This document shows positions 32,603-39,472 of a DNA stretch of 55,766 nt, piece after piece; the first letter of the stretch is position 1, and the number at the start of each line of letters is the position of its first letter. The notes below the pieces were generated by a model, which was not told where the DNA came from, did not search any database, and worked only from the letters and a program-made list of their open reading frames with translations. A program made the position numbers and the translations under genes. Source of the DNA: Thermodesulfatator atlanticus DSM 21156 (lineage in GTDB: Bacteria; Desulfobacterota; Thermodesulfobacteria; Thermodesulfobacteriales; Thermodesulfatatoraceae); contig NZ_ATXH01000015.1 in assembly GCF_000421585.1 (NCBI RefSeq), positions 1 through 55,766 of the forward strand. The letters are read 5' to 3'.

Positions 32603-34507
32603 CTAAAACGCTTTTCTCTTTTCAAGAATAATATTTTCCATAATTTCAGCCGTCTTTTGGGGATCTTCTTCCACAAAGAAATAACCGCCAAGTAAGTCTT
32701 TAATAGTCTCGGTAAGAATATGGCCAACTTCTGGGCTCCCGCCAATGGGAGGAGCAGGCCACAGGTGCACAGGAACCCCAGAAGCTACGAAATAAGTCCC
32801 GATAGAGACAGCTTTTTCCGTCATCCACTCAGGGGCAGAACCAACCAAAGGCAAATCGGAAATGTCTACTTTTAAATAATCGGCAAGCGCCCCGGCAAGC
32901 ACCAACATACGCGAACAATCAACACATGAACCCATATGAAGCACAGGTGGTATCTCTAAAAGCTTGCAAACAGCTTTAAGACCCTCGCCGGCAAGCTCTT
33001 GTGTTTGAAGCTGCATAAGCCCTGCTTTGGCTGCTGCTATCGCCCAACATCCCGTGCCAATCACTAAAATATCCCGCTTGATGAGTTCTTTGGTAAGCGC
33101 AATATGAAAAGAATCGTGTTTTACCTTGGGATTATTACATCCTACAATACCAACCACCCCTTTTATCTTGCCCTCAAGGATGGCGTCAACCAAGGGCTTA
33201 GGAGAACCACCAAGCATGTTGAGGATCTCTTCCACGCTAAAGCCCACTACGGCCTCTGCCACCACCCCGGGTATATGAACTTTGCTCTTGTCTCTTTTTG
33301 GGAAGGCTTCAATGGCGGTCTCAACAATTTTTCTGGCAGTCTCACGAGCCCGTTTCTCATCAAACTGAATGTGCACGGCTCCTGGGAAGCGGGCCCTGTC
33401 GCTAGTTGAAATGAACTGGGTATGAAAACACTTAGCAAGTCTGCCTAAAGCAGGGAAAATACACTGGACATCTACTACCATAGCTTCTACCGCGCCAGTC
33501 ATAATAGCTAGCTCCTGATGAATCATATTGCCAGCCACAGGAACCCCTCGCCGCATAAGGACTTCGTTAGCGGTGCAGCAAATGCCTGCCACGTTTATAC
33601 CCTTGGCCCCTGCTTGCTTGGCCTTTTGTTGCATCTCTTCACTCATAGCGGCTTCGACGACCTGTTCCGAAAGAATGGGTTCGTGGCCGTGGACGATGAT
33701 GTTTACTTTGTCTTTAGAAAGTACCCCAAGGTTGGCGCGGATGGTCTTTTTATTCGGGGTTCCAAAAAGAACGTCCTGAAGTTCGGTGGCGATGAGAGAG
33801 CCACCCCAGCCGTCAGCAAGAGCTGTTCTTACTCCGTGGATAAGGAGTGACACCGCATCGTTATCAACCCCCATGGTGGTACGGTGCATGCATTCAGTCA
33901 CTTCTCGGTCAATATTTCGGGGCAAAACCCCCATTTTCTTGCCTGTTTGTGAAAAAAGGGCTTCTTCTAACTTTTGCCAGGTCTCCTTTCTTTTAGAAGG
34001 AGCATAGGCTTTTAAAAAATTAAGGGCCTTTTCGTCTTGTTTGCCAAAGTCTGCTAAGGCCTGTGCGGCAACTTCTTTGGCAATCTCTAAAATTGGTTTT
34101 TCGGTATCAACGCCCAAACGCTTGGCAACAGCTTTTAGTTTAGCTTCGTCGGTAATGCGGTAGTCCTGGTTTTCCTCATGAGCCACTTCGTTAAAAAGGA
34201 CGGCTACCGCTCGTCCGTGATCGGAATGTGCTGCAGCTCCTGCGGCCAAGGCCCTTATCAAGTTACGAGAAACAATGACCGAAGCATCTGCCCCGCAAAC
34301 ACCTCTTGGGGTTTTTTCTGTGATACGGCAGGGCCCCATAATGCAGTTGCGACAACAAACACCCTGGACCCCAAACTTACAATGAGGAGACTGACGCTTA
34401 AGGCGGTCCCAAACAGTTTCATATTCTTTTTCCTTGGCCAGTTTCAGAACATCTATTACGGCTGGATCAATACTTAATTCTTCGATAGGGATCTCTTTGC
34501 GAGCCAT
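32603..34507 (-). CDS. cooS: Ni-dependent carbon monoxide dehydrogenase, catalytic subunit
   Basis: 634 aa, the normal length. N-terminal cysteines for the B and D clusters: CKFGVQGVCCRNCIMGPCRITEKTPRGVCGADA. The C-cluster region follows with NIIVHGHEPILSEQ, GINVAGICCTANEVLMRRG, VVDVQCIFPALG, GVVGIVGCNNPKVKHD, LVIGTGCWAIAAAKAGLM and MGSCVDCSRML, where the Ni/Fe ligands lie. It interconverts CO and CO2 in the cytoplasm. No acetyl-CoA synthase, CooC, CooF or energy-converting hydrogenase genes are beside it, so this is a monofunctional CODH whose electron partner lies elsewhere. Shine-Dalgarno AAAGGAGGGG precedes the ATG. The PAS-LytTR gene follows on the same strand, and paired direct repeats sit upstream. 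Confidence 0.95.
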   Translation of the reverse strand: MARKEIPIEELSIDPAVIDVLKLAKEKEYETVWDRLKRQSPHCKFGVQGVCCRNCIMGPCRITEKTPRGVCGADASVIVSRNLIRALAAGAAAHSDHGRAVAVLFNEVAHEENQDYRITDEAKLKAVAKRLGVDTEKPILEIAKEVAAQALADFGKQDEKALNFLKAYAPSKRKETWQKLEEALFSQTGKKMGVLPRNIDREVTECMHRTTMGVDNDAVSLLIHGVRTALADGWGGSLIATELQDVLFGTPNKKTIRANLGVLSKDKVNIIVHGHEPILSEQVVEAAMSEEMQQKAKQAGAKGINVAGICCTANEVLMRRGVPVAGNMIHQELAIMTGAVEAMVVDVQCIFPALGRLAKCFHTQFISTSDRARFPGAVHIQFDEKRARETARKIVETAIEAFPKRDKSKVHIPGVVAEAVVGFSVEEILNMLGGSPKPLVDAILEGKIKGVVGIVGCNNPKVKHDSFHIALTKELIKRDILVIGTGCWAIAAAKAGLMQLQTQELAGEGLKAVCKLLEIPPVLHMGSCVDCSRMLVLAGALADYLKVDISDLPLVGSAPEWMTEKAVSIGTYFVASGVPVHLWPAPPIGGSPEVGHILTETIKDLLGGYFFVEEDPQKTAEIMENIILEKRKAF

Positions 34508-34601
34508 TTTGCCCCTCCTTTGATGAATAATTTCTTATCAAAATGCTAGAATATCTTTTAAGGCTTTAGGGGAAGAAAATGACGAAGGGGCCTATTTGCG
34601 G

Positions 34602-34636
34602 ATGAATAGTCAAATATTCAAATGAAATAGTTCAAA
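34602..34636 (-). promoter_or_regulatory. Candidate LytTR operator upstream of cooS (paired direct repeats)
   Basis: On the minus strand TTTGAACTATTTCAT (34636-34622) and TTTGACTATTCAT (about 34614-34602) repeat with a period of 22 nt, differing by two missing bases. LytTR regulators bind pairs of direct repeats about two helical turns apart. The site is about 100 nt before the cooS ATG. Confidence 0.5.
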
Positions 34637-34708
34637 AAAACTTAACCGTTCAGCACCAAAAAACATCTCTTGGGGGAAGGTCGGCACCTTGAGCCCGGCT
34701 GAGAAAAC

Positions 34709-34784
34709 TGGAGCCGGCGGAGGGAGTCGAACCCTCAACCCCGGGATTACAAATCCCGTGCTCTGCCGGTTGAGCTACGCCGGC
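34709..34784 (-). tRNA. tRNA-Thr (anticodon TGT)
   Basis: On the minus strand the acceptor stem is GCCGGCG/CGCCGGC, discriminator T and CCA encoded. The anticodon arm CGGGA-TTTGTAA-TCCCG gives TGT, and the T arm is GAGGGTTCGACTCCCTC. Confidence 0.97.
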
Positions 34785-34883
34785 TATATGGCTGAAGTGT
34801 CTGGTAGAAAAGAAGTCTAACCATCTACCGTGATTTTTGCAAGGGAAATGAAATCTTAATCAGATAAGACTTTTTTAAAACAA

Positions 34884-34898
34884 TTTCAAGACTTGAAA
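34884..34898. promoter_or_regulatory. 15 bp palindrome upstream of the YfdX-like gene
   Basis: TTTCAAG-A-CTTGAAA, a perfect inverted repeat in the A+T-rich leader about 85 nt before the ATG. Possible operator; nothing else identifies it. Confidence 0.35.
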
Positions 34899-34982
34899 CG
34901 TCGCTTTCAAAACTTACTTTCCTTTCAGATTTAGACATTTTTGTAAACAATCTCAAAACAAAAAAGTTAAAGGAGGTTTAAG

Positions 34983-35891
34983 ATGTACGGGATTACGAGA
35001 AAGTTTGTTGGCAAAGTTGCGGTGTTGTGGTTGCTTACTTGTTTAGTTTTTGTGCCAAGCCTTACTTTGGCAGGTGAAAAGGCTCCAACTGCTGGCGAAA
35101 TTAAACGAGGCGCGGTTGCTTCAGCTAAACAGACAGCCCAAGACATCCAAGCTAAGCTCAGTCAGGAAGCCATTGAAGCTGTTGCCGACACTCATAAAGC
35201 TCTAACGTTACTTGATCAAGGAAAAGTGGATGAAGCAGTCAAAGTTTTGCAGGACGCCATAGGAAAGCTAGAAGTCGTTTTAAGCGCAAATCCTGATCTC
35301 GCCTACGTGCCCATAAATGTTTCCACCGTGGCCTTTGATCTGGTTGCCGAACCTGATACCATTAAAAAGACCCTCAAAGAGGTTAAAAAACTCCTTGACG
35401 AAGGAAGGGTTCAAGACGCTCGTAGATTGCTCAATACCTTACAGTCAGAAATAGACATAATCGTTGAAAAACTTCCCTTGGCTACTTATCCTGATAGCAT
35501 CAAGTTAGCGGTTAAATACATTGCTAACGGAAAGATCGAAGAAGCAAAAGCTATCCTTTCTGCCGCCCTCTCATCCATTGTCCAGGATGTTATTGTCATT
35601 CCCCTACCTATTGTAAGGGCTGATATACTCATTCAGGCTGCTTCTAAGATTGCCAAAACCGAAAAAGAAAAGGCAATTGAACTTTTAAACCGTGCGGAAA
35701 AACAGCTAAAAGTAGCTAAACTCTTGGGCTACGGAAAAGAATATGGCGCTGAATACGAAGATCTTTTAAAGCGTATTGAAGCGCTTAAGAAAGAAATCAA
35801 AGGTAAAAACGAGAGCAAGAAGATGTTTGAAGATCTTCTCGAAAAAATCAAGGCGTTTCGCAAACACTTCGAGCCTAACGAAAAGAAATAA
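34983..35891 (+). CDS. Exported YfdX-family helical protein
   Basis: 302 aa. Basic N-terminus and hydrophobic stretch VAVLWLLTCLVFVPSLTLAG, with likely signal cleavage near LTLAGEK. The mature part is alpha-helical with LDQGKVDEAVKVLQDAIGKLEVVL, VRADILIQAASKIA and AIELLNRAEKQLKVAKLLGYG, the pattern of YfdX proteins (two tandem helical repeats, KALTLLDQGKVDEA and KYIANGKIEEA). YfdX relatives are periplasmic and linked to acid or antibiotic survival in enterobacteria; the mechanism is unknown. It has a very good ribosome site (AAAGGAGG). It stands alone, ending before a hairpin and a terminator. Confidence 0.8.
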   Translation: MYGITRKFVGKVAVLWLLTCLVFVPSLTLAGEKAPTAGEIKRGAVASAKQTAQDIQAKLSQEAIEAVADTHKALTLLDQGKVDEAVKVLQDAIGKLEVVLSANPDLAYVPINVSTVAFDLVAEPDTIKKTLKEVKKLLDEGRVQDARRLLNTLQSEIDIIVEKLPLATYPDSIKLAVKYIANGKIEEAKAILSAALSSIVQDVIVIPLPIVRADILIQAASKIAKTEKEKAIELLNRAEKQLKVAKLLGYGKEYGAEYEDLLKRIEALKKEIKGKNESKKMFEDLLEKIKAFRKHFEPNEKK

Positions 35892-35925
35892 CCAGTAGCT
35901 TGAAACAGATGACATTTTGAACATT

Positions 35926-35951
35926 GTCATTGCGAGGCACGAAGCAATCTC
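35926..35951. repeat. REP-like GTCATTGCGAG...GAAGCAATCTC unit (copy 1)
   Basis: GTCATTGCGAGGCACGAAGCAATCTC, a widespread bacterial intergenic repeat motif. The second copy is at 52946-53023. A strong hairpin follows. Confidence 0.65.
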
Positions 35952-35956
35952 AAGAG

Positions 35957-35990
35957 ATCACTTCGGCGTGCCATAGCACGCCGAAGTGAT
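35957..35990. repeat. Perfect 15 bp stem hairpin downstream of the YfdX gene
   Basis: ATCACTTCGGCGTGC-CATA-GCACGCCGAAGTGAT, exact inverted repeat, no T run. Confidence 0.8.
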
Positions 35991-36051
35991 GACGGTGTAG
36001 CTGGGATCGCGCGGGCGCTAGTCGCCTCGCGAGATACTTTGTCGGACGGAT

Positions 36052-36083
36052 AAAAAGAGGCGGACTTTACCCGCCTCTTTTTT
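36052..36083 (+). terminator. Rho-independent terminator before the efflux operon
   Basis: AAAGAGGCGG-ACTTTAC-CCGCCTCTTTTTT: a strong stem followed by a T run. It probably ends transcripts from the YfdX gene and insulates the TetR promoter. Confidence 0.75.
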
Positions 36084-36087
36084 ATTC

Positions 36088-36122
36088 TTGCTATTCGAAC
36101 AAATGTTTGATACAAATGTTCG
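36088..36122 (+). promoter_or_regulatory. TetR promoter with overlapping operator
   Basis: TTGCTA (36088-36093), 17 nt spacer, TACAAA (36111-36116). A 27 bp inverted repeat with arms CGAACA (36096-36101) and TGTTCG (36117-36122) covers spacer and -10, typical of TetR autoregulation. The predicted start point is about 36123, right at the ATG of the regulator. Confidence 0.6.
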
Positions 36123-36123
36123 T

Positions 36124-36765
36124 ATGAGAGATGGCTCAATCGCGGAAAATGCCGACGCTAGGGAAAGGCTTATCAAGGCTGCCGAAAAGCTCTTTGCCGA
36201 AAAGGGTTTTAATGGCGTTAGTGTACGCGAAATTACCAACGCCGCGCACACCCATCTCTCCGCTGTAAATTATCACTTCGGTTCAAAAGAGGGGCTTTAC
36301 CTTGCGGTTTATCAGACGCGTTTCCTGGAAAGGGCAAGACGCTTGCAAGACGCCTTTACCCAGCGTCTTAAGGCTTACGATCCTTCTCCGGAAAACATCA
36401 TCAGGGCCCTTGCCGAGGCGGTAATCTTGGGGCCGCTTTCTGAGGAAGAGCGCCTTATCCATTATCATCTCCTGGTGCGGGAAATCACCTCCCCCACCAA
36501 GGCCTTTGACCTCATCGTTAAAGAGGGCATAAGACCCTTTGTCGCCCTGGTAGAAGAGGCCTTAAGGCCGCATTTCAAGGATGTCCCGCCTCAAAGGTTA
36601 AGGCTTGCTGTCTTAAGCATCTTTGCCCAGGTGCTTTATTTCAACTTCGCCCGGCCCAAAATCGAAGCAAGTACAGAGCGCACCTACGACCACTCCTTCA
36701 AAAAAGAGCTTGTGGAACACATTGTTCTCTTTTCTTTAAAAGGGCTTAAGGGGCTTTGGCCATGA
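36124..36765 (+). CDS. TetR/AcrR-family repressor (CecR-like)
   Basis: 213 aa from ATG 36124. N-terminal helix-turn-helix: RERLIKAAEKLFAEKGFNGVSVREITNAAHTHLSAVNYHFGSKEGLYLAVY. The C-terminal ligand domain (ERLIHYHLLVREITSPTKAFDLIVKEGIRPFVALVEEALRPHF) resembles DUF1956 of CecR/YbiH. It is the first gene of the RND operon and probably represses it from the inverted repeat at 36096-36122. I chose 36124 rather than ATG 36103 because the latter lies inside the operator; the message would then be almost leaderless, since no Shine-Dalgarno is visible for either. The stop overlaps the next start (ATGA). Confidence 0.88.
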   Translation: MRDGSIAENADARERLIKAAEKLFAEKGFNGVSVREITNAAHTHLSAVNYHFGSKEGLYLAVYQTRFLERARRLQDAFTQRLKAYDPSPENIIRALAEAVILGPLSEEERLIHYHLLVREITSPTKAFDLIVKEGIRPFVALVEEALRPHFKDVPPQRLRLAVLSIFAQVLYFNFARPKIEASTERTYDHSFKKELVEHIVLFSLKGLKGLWP

Positions 36766-38066
36766 GGGTGTTTTTTATAAGCCTGGTAGCCCTGTTTTGC
36801 CTTTTGACTGGCCTTTCCTTTGCCACAGAAACACTTACCCTTAACGCTGCTATTCGTAAGGCTTTAGACACTCATCCTGCCCTTAAGGCCCGTAAGGAAA
36901 ACATCGAAGCCGCCTCTTATGCGCGCAAGGCCGCCAGGGCTAACCGCTGGCTTAAGGTTGATTTTGCCGCCCAGTACACGCGCCACAGTGATCCGGTAAC
37001 AGTCACCCCTCTCAAAGGCCCTGGGCTTTTCCCGCCTTTTAGTCGGGATCTCTACTCCTGGCAGCTAAACTTTACGCTTCCTCTGTACGAAGGTGGTCGC
37101 GTGGCCCAAGAAGTTAGGCTTAAAAAACTTGAAGGCCAAATGGCTAAAAGCCTTTTGCGGCAATCAGCAGAAGACCTCATTGCCAATGTCAAACAACTTT
37201 ATTTGCAAATATTGTTCTTAAAAGAGCTCTACCAGGCAGACCAAGAAATCACCAATCTTTTGCGCAAGCTTTACGACGAGGCCAAGTTAAAGTACCAACT
37301 GGGAAAGATTCCTAGGCTTGATCTCCTGCACTTCCAAAGGGCCTTGCAAGAGCAAGAGGCAAGTCTTTTTACCACCCGCGAAAACCTGGCCCTGGCCAAG
37401 CGCCTCCTGGCACTTCTTATGGGCGAAGATAAAGCCCGATTCGAAGTCACCGGAAGCCTTAAAGGCACCACGTACCCCAAGGATCTAAAGATAGAAACCC
37501 TGGTTAACCAGCGCCCTGACGTACGCCTTGCCCTTTTGAACGTTAAAAAGGCCGAGGCCGCCATGGCCCGCATAAAAAAAGACTACTACCCCCAGGTTTC
37601 GGCCTTTTCTTCTTACGGCAGACAAGCCGGAAGCGGATTTCACCATGACGAAGAGATCTGGGTGGCAGGCTTAAGGCTTGACCTGCGTCTCTTTGATTCC
37701 GGGGTAAGGCGTGAGAGGCTTCGCGAAAAAAAGTCGCTTTTCCTTGCGGCTAAAGAAAATCTTTTAGCCACCCGGCTCAAGGCGCGCCAGGAAATCACCT
37801 CTGCCCTGACCAGGGTCAAAACCGCCCGTGAACAAATCGAAAAATATAAAGCTGCGGAGGAATACGCCCGCAGCGCCTATGAACGCGAAGCTGTCCGCTA
37901 TCAAACAGGTGCAGGCACTATTACCGAACTCCTCCAGACGCAAGAGGCCTGGTTGCGCATCAAGGCCGGGCTGCTTAAGGCCTACTACGACTTAAAAAGC
38001 GCTGAGGTCGCCTTTGAACTGGCAACAGGAACCATCTCCAAGGGGTTTTTAGATGAAAAAGATTAA
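36762..38066 (+). CDS. TolC-type outer membrane efflux protein
   Basis: 434 aa from ATG 36762 (the upstream TTG is not needed). Signal peptide MRVFFISLVALFCLLTGLSFAT. The mature protein has the duplicated TolC pattern: LTLNAAIRKALDTHPALKARKENIEAASYARKAARA in the first half and QRPDVRLALLNVKKAEAAMARIKKDYYPQVSAF in the second, with long coiled-coil helices between and FNLPLYEGG-like segments (LNFTLPLYEGGRVAQE; LRLDLRLFDSGVRRERL) ahead of the hairpins. It forms the outer-membrane exit duct for the RND pump encoded downstream. Overlaps: 4 nt upstream, 14 nt downstream. Confidence 0.92.
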   Translation: MRVFFISLVALFCLLTGLSFATETLTLNAAIRKALDTHPALKARKENIEAASYARKAARANRWLKVDFAAQYTRHSDPVTVTPLKGPGLFPPFSRDLYSWQLNFTLPLYEGGRVAQEVRLKKLEGQMAKSLLRQSAEDLIANVKQLYLQILFLKELYQADQEITNLLRKLYDEAKLKYQLGKIPRLDLLHFQRALQEQEASLFTTRENLALAKRLLALLMGEDKARFEVTGSLKGTTYPKDLKIETLVNQRPDVRLALLNVKKAEAAMARIKKDYYPQVSAFSSYGRQAGSGFHHDEEIWVAGLRLDLRLFDSGVRRERLREKKSLFLAAKENLLATRLKARQEITSALTRVKTAREQIEKYKAAEEYARSAYEREAVRYQTGAGTITELLQTQEAWLRIKAGLLKAYYDLKSAEVAFELATGTISKGFLDEKD

Positions 38067-39168
38067 ACCCGTTTTAATCATCGTGGCAGTGGCCCTTTTG
38101 GTTTTTGGGGCTATCCGCCTGGTAAAAAGCAAAAAAGAGGTCTTAAAAAAGGCCCCTACTCCCCAAAAAGCACCCCTTCCGGTAAAAACAGCCCTGGTGC
38201 ATTACGGGACCCTTGAGATCTCTGAACACTACCTGGGCACCATCCTTCCCGTGGAAGAAGCAAATCTCTCAACCAGGCTTTCTGGATACATTCTGCGCGT
38301 TACCAAATACGAAGGCGATGAGGTGAAAGAGGGCGAGCTACTGGTGGAAATAGAAGCCAAGGCCCTTTATACCAAGCTTGCATCGCTGAAAGCTGCTCTT
38401 TCTGCGGCCCAAACCGAATACCTCACCCGAAAAAGTATTTTTGAGCGCAACAAGGTCCTTCTTAAACACGAGGCCATCTCCCAAGAGGCCTTTGAGCTTT
38501 CCAAAAGTGCGTTGGCAAACGCTCTTGCCCGGGTAAAACAGCTCAAACAAGAAATAAGCGCCACGGAAAAAGACCTCTCCTATGCCTTGATAAAGGCTCC
38601 TTTTAACGGTGTGGTGACCAAGCGCTTTAAAAACCCCGGGGATTTGGCCATGCCAGGGGCACCACTTCTCACCATAGAAAATCCCGCAAAAGGCTACAAA
38701 ATCCTCGTTAAAATTCCTCAGGAAAAGGCTGCTTCGTTGCCCTCGAAAGCTAAGGCCTATCTGATTTTCGGCAGCCAGCAAAAGACCTGCCAGGTCTATA
38801 AGGTCTATCCAGCGGTCGGGCCGAATGCCCTGGCCCTGGTAGAAATACGAACACCCAGGCGGCCCTTTGGCCTTCCCTCAGGGGCCCAAATCGGGACAAA
38901 CTTGGTATTTTCCGAAAGAAAAGGCTTCCTCGTGCCCCTTAACGCGCTTGTGCCAGGCAAAACCAAAGGCCTTTTCGTGGTTAAGGAAGATAAGCTTGTA
39001 TTCTTTCCGGTAACGGTGCTTGCCATAGGCAAAGATAAGGCCCTGGTCACCGGGAAGCTTGGCGAAAACATGCCCGTGGTAGTGGGAGACCCTGGGCTTC
39101 TTTTAAGGCTTAAGCCCGGCCAAAAAGTAATCATGGCCAAAGGAGGTAAGACCAATGAAAGTATTTGA
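38053..39168 (+). CDS. Periplasmic adaptor (membrane fusion protein) of RND pump
   Basis: 371 aa. A single N-terminal helix (VLIIVAVALLVFGAIRLV) anchors it. Then come the split lipoyl/barrel-sandwich domain (LSTRLSGYILRVTKYEGDEVKEGELLVEIE and YALIKAPFNGVVTKRFKNPGDLAMPGAPLLTIE) and, between them, the alpha-helical hairpin (about residues 110-175). The C-terminal half is the beta-barrel and membrane-proximal domain. It links the inner membrane pump to the TolC-type channel. It overlaps tolC-like by 14 nt and the cupin gene by 14 nt. Confidence 0.92.
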   Translation: MKKIKPVLIIVAVALLVFGAIRLVKSKKEVLKKAPTPQKAPLPVKTALVHYGTLEISEHYLGTILPVEEANLSTRLSGYILRVTKYEGDEVKEGELLVEIEAKALYTKLASLKAALSAAQTEYLTRKSIFERNKVLLKHEAISQEAFELSKSALANALARVKQLKQEISATEKDLSYALIKAPFNGVVTKRFKNPGDLAMPGAPLLTIENPAKGYKILVKIPQEKAASLPSKAKAYLIFGSQQKTCQVYKVYPAVGPNALALVEIRTPRRPFGLPSGAQIGTNLVFSERKGFLVPLNALVPGKTKGLFVVKEDKLVFFPVTVLAIGKDKALVTGKLGENMPVVVGDPGLLLRLKPGQKVIMAKGGKTNESI

Positions 39169-39469
39169 TTTAAACGAGACAAACATTTTCGAAAGGGATT
39201 TAAACAAGTTTTTGGTACACGACTCCGCCTATTTTCGCATTATCAACTTCAACATCAAAGCAGGCGAAGTATTTCCGGTGCACTCGCATCCTGTAGAAGG
39301 TGAATTAAGCATCCTGGTGCTTGAAGGCGAGGGCGAGTTCCTTGGGGGCGAGGAAGCAGCAACGCCAGCCAAGGCCGGCGACATATTTATCTGCCGCATT
39401 GATGAGCCTCATGGTATGCGGGCCAAGACTAACATGCGCATCCTAGTTACCATTGCCCCGCCGCTATAA
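39155..39469 (+). CDS. Small cupin protein inside the efflux operon
   Basis: 104 aa single-domain cupin. Metal-site motif 1: EVFPVHSHPVEGELSILVLEGEGEF (His-x-His and Glu). Motif 2: GDIFICRIDEPHGMRA with His. It resembles small stand-alone cupins that bind metals or small ligands. It starts inside the adaptor gene after AAAGGAGG and ends 3 nt before the RND gene, so it is a designed part of the operon. A cupin between adaptor and pump is unusual; it may sense or sequester the substrate. The function is unknown. Confidence 0.82.
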   Translation: MKVFDLNETNIFERDLNKFLVHDSAYFRIINFNIKAGEVFPVHSHPVEGELSILVLEGEGEFLGGEEAATPAKAGDIFICRIDEPHGMRAKTNMRILVTIAPPL

Positions 39470-39472
39470 GCC

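Noticed and set aside
32603-34507. Bifunctional CODH/acetyl-CoA synthase
   Set aside because: Only the CooS subunit is encoded; no Acs subunits are in the window.
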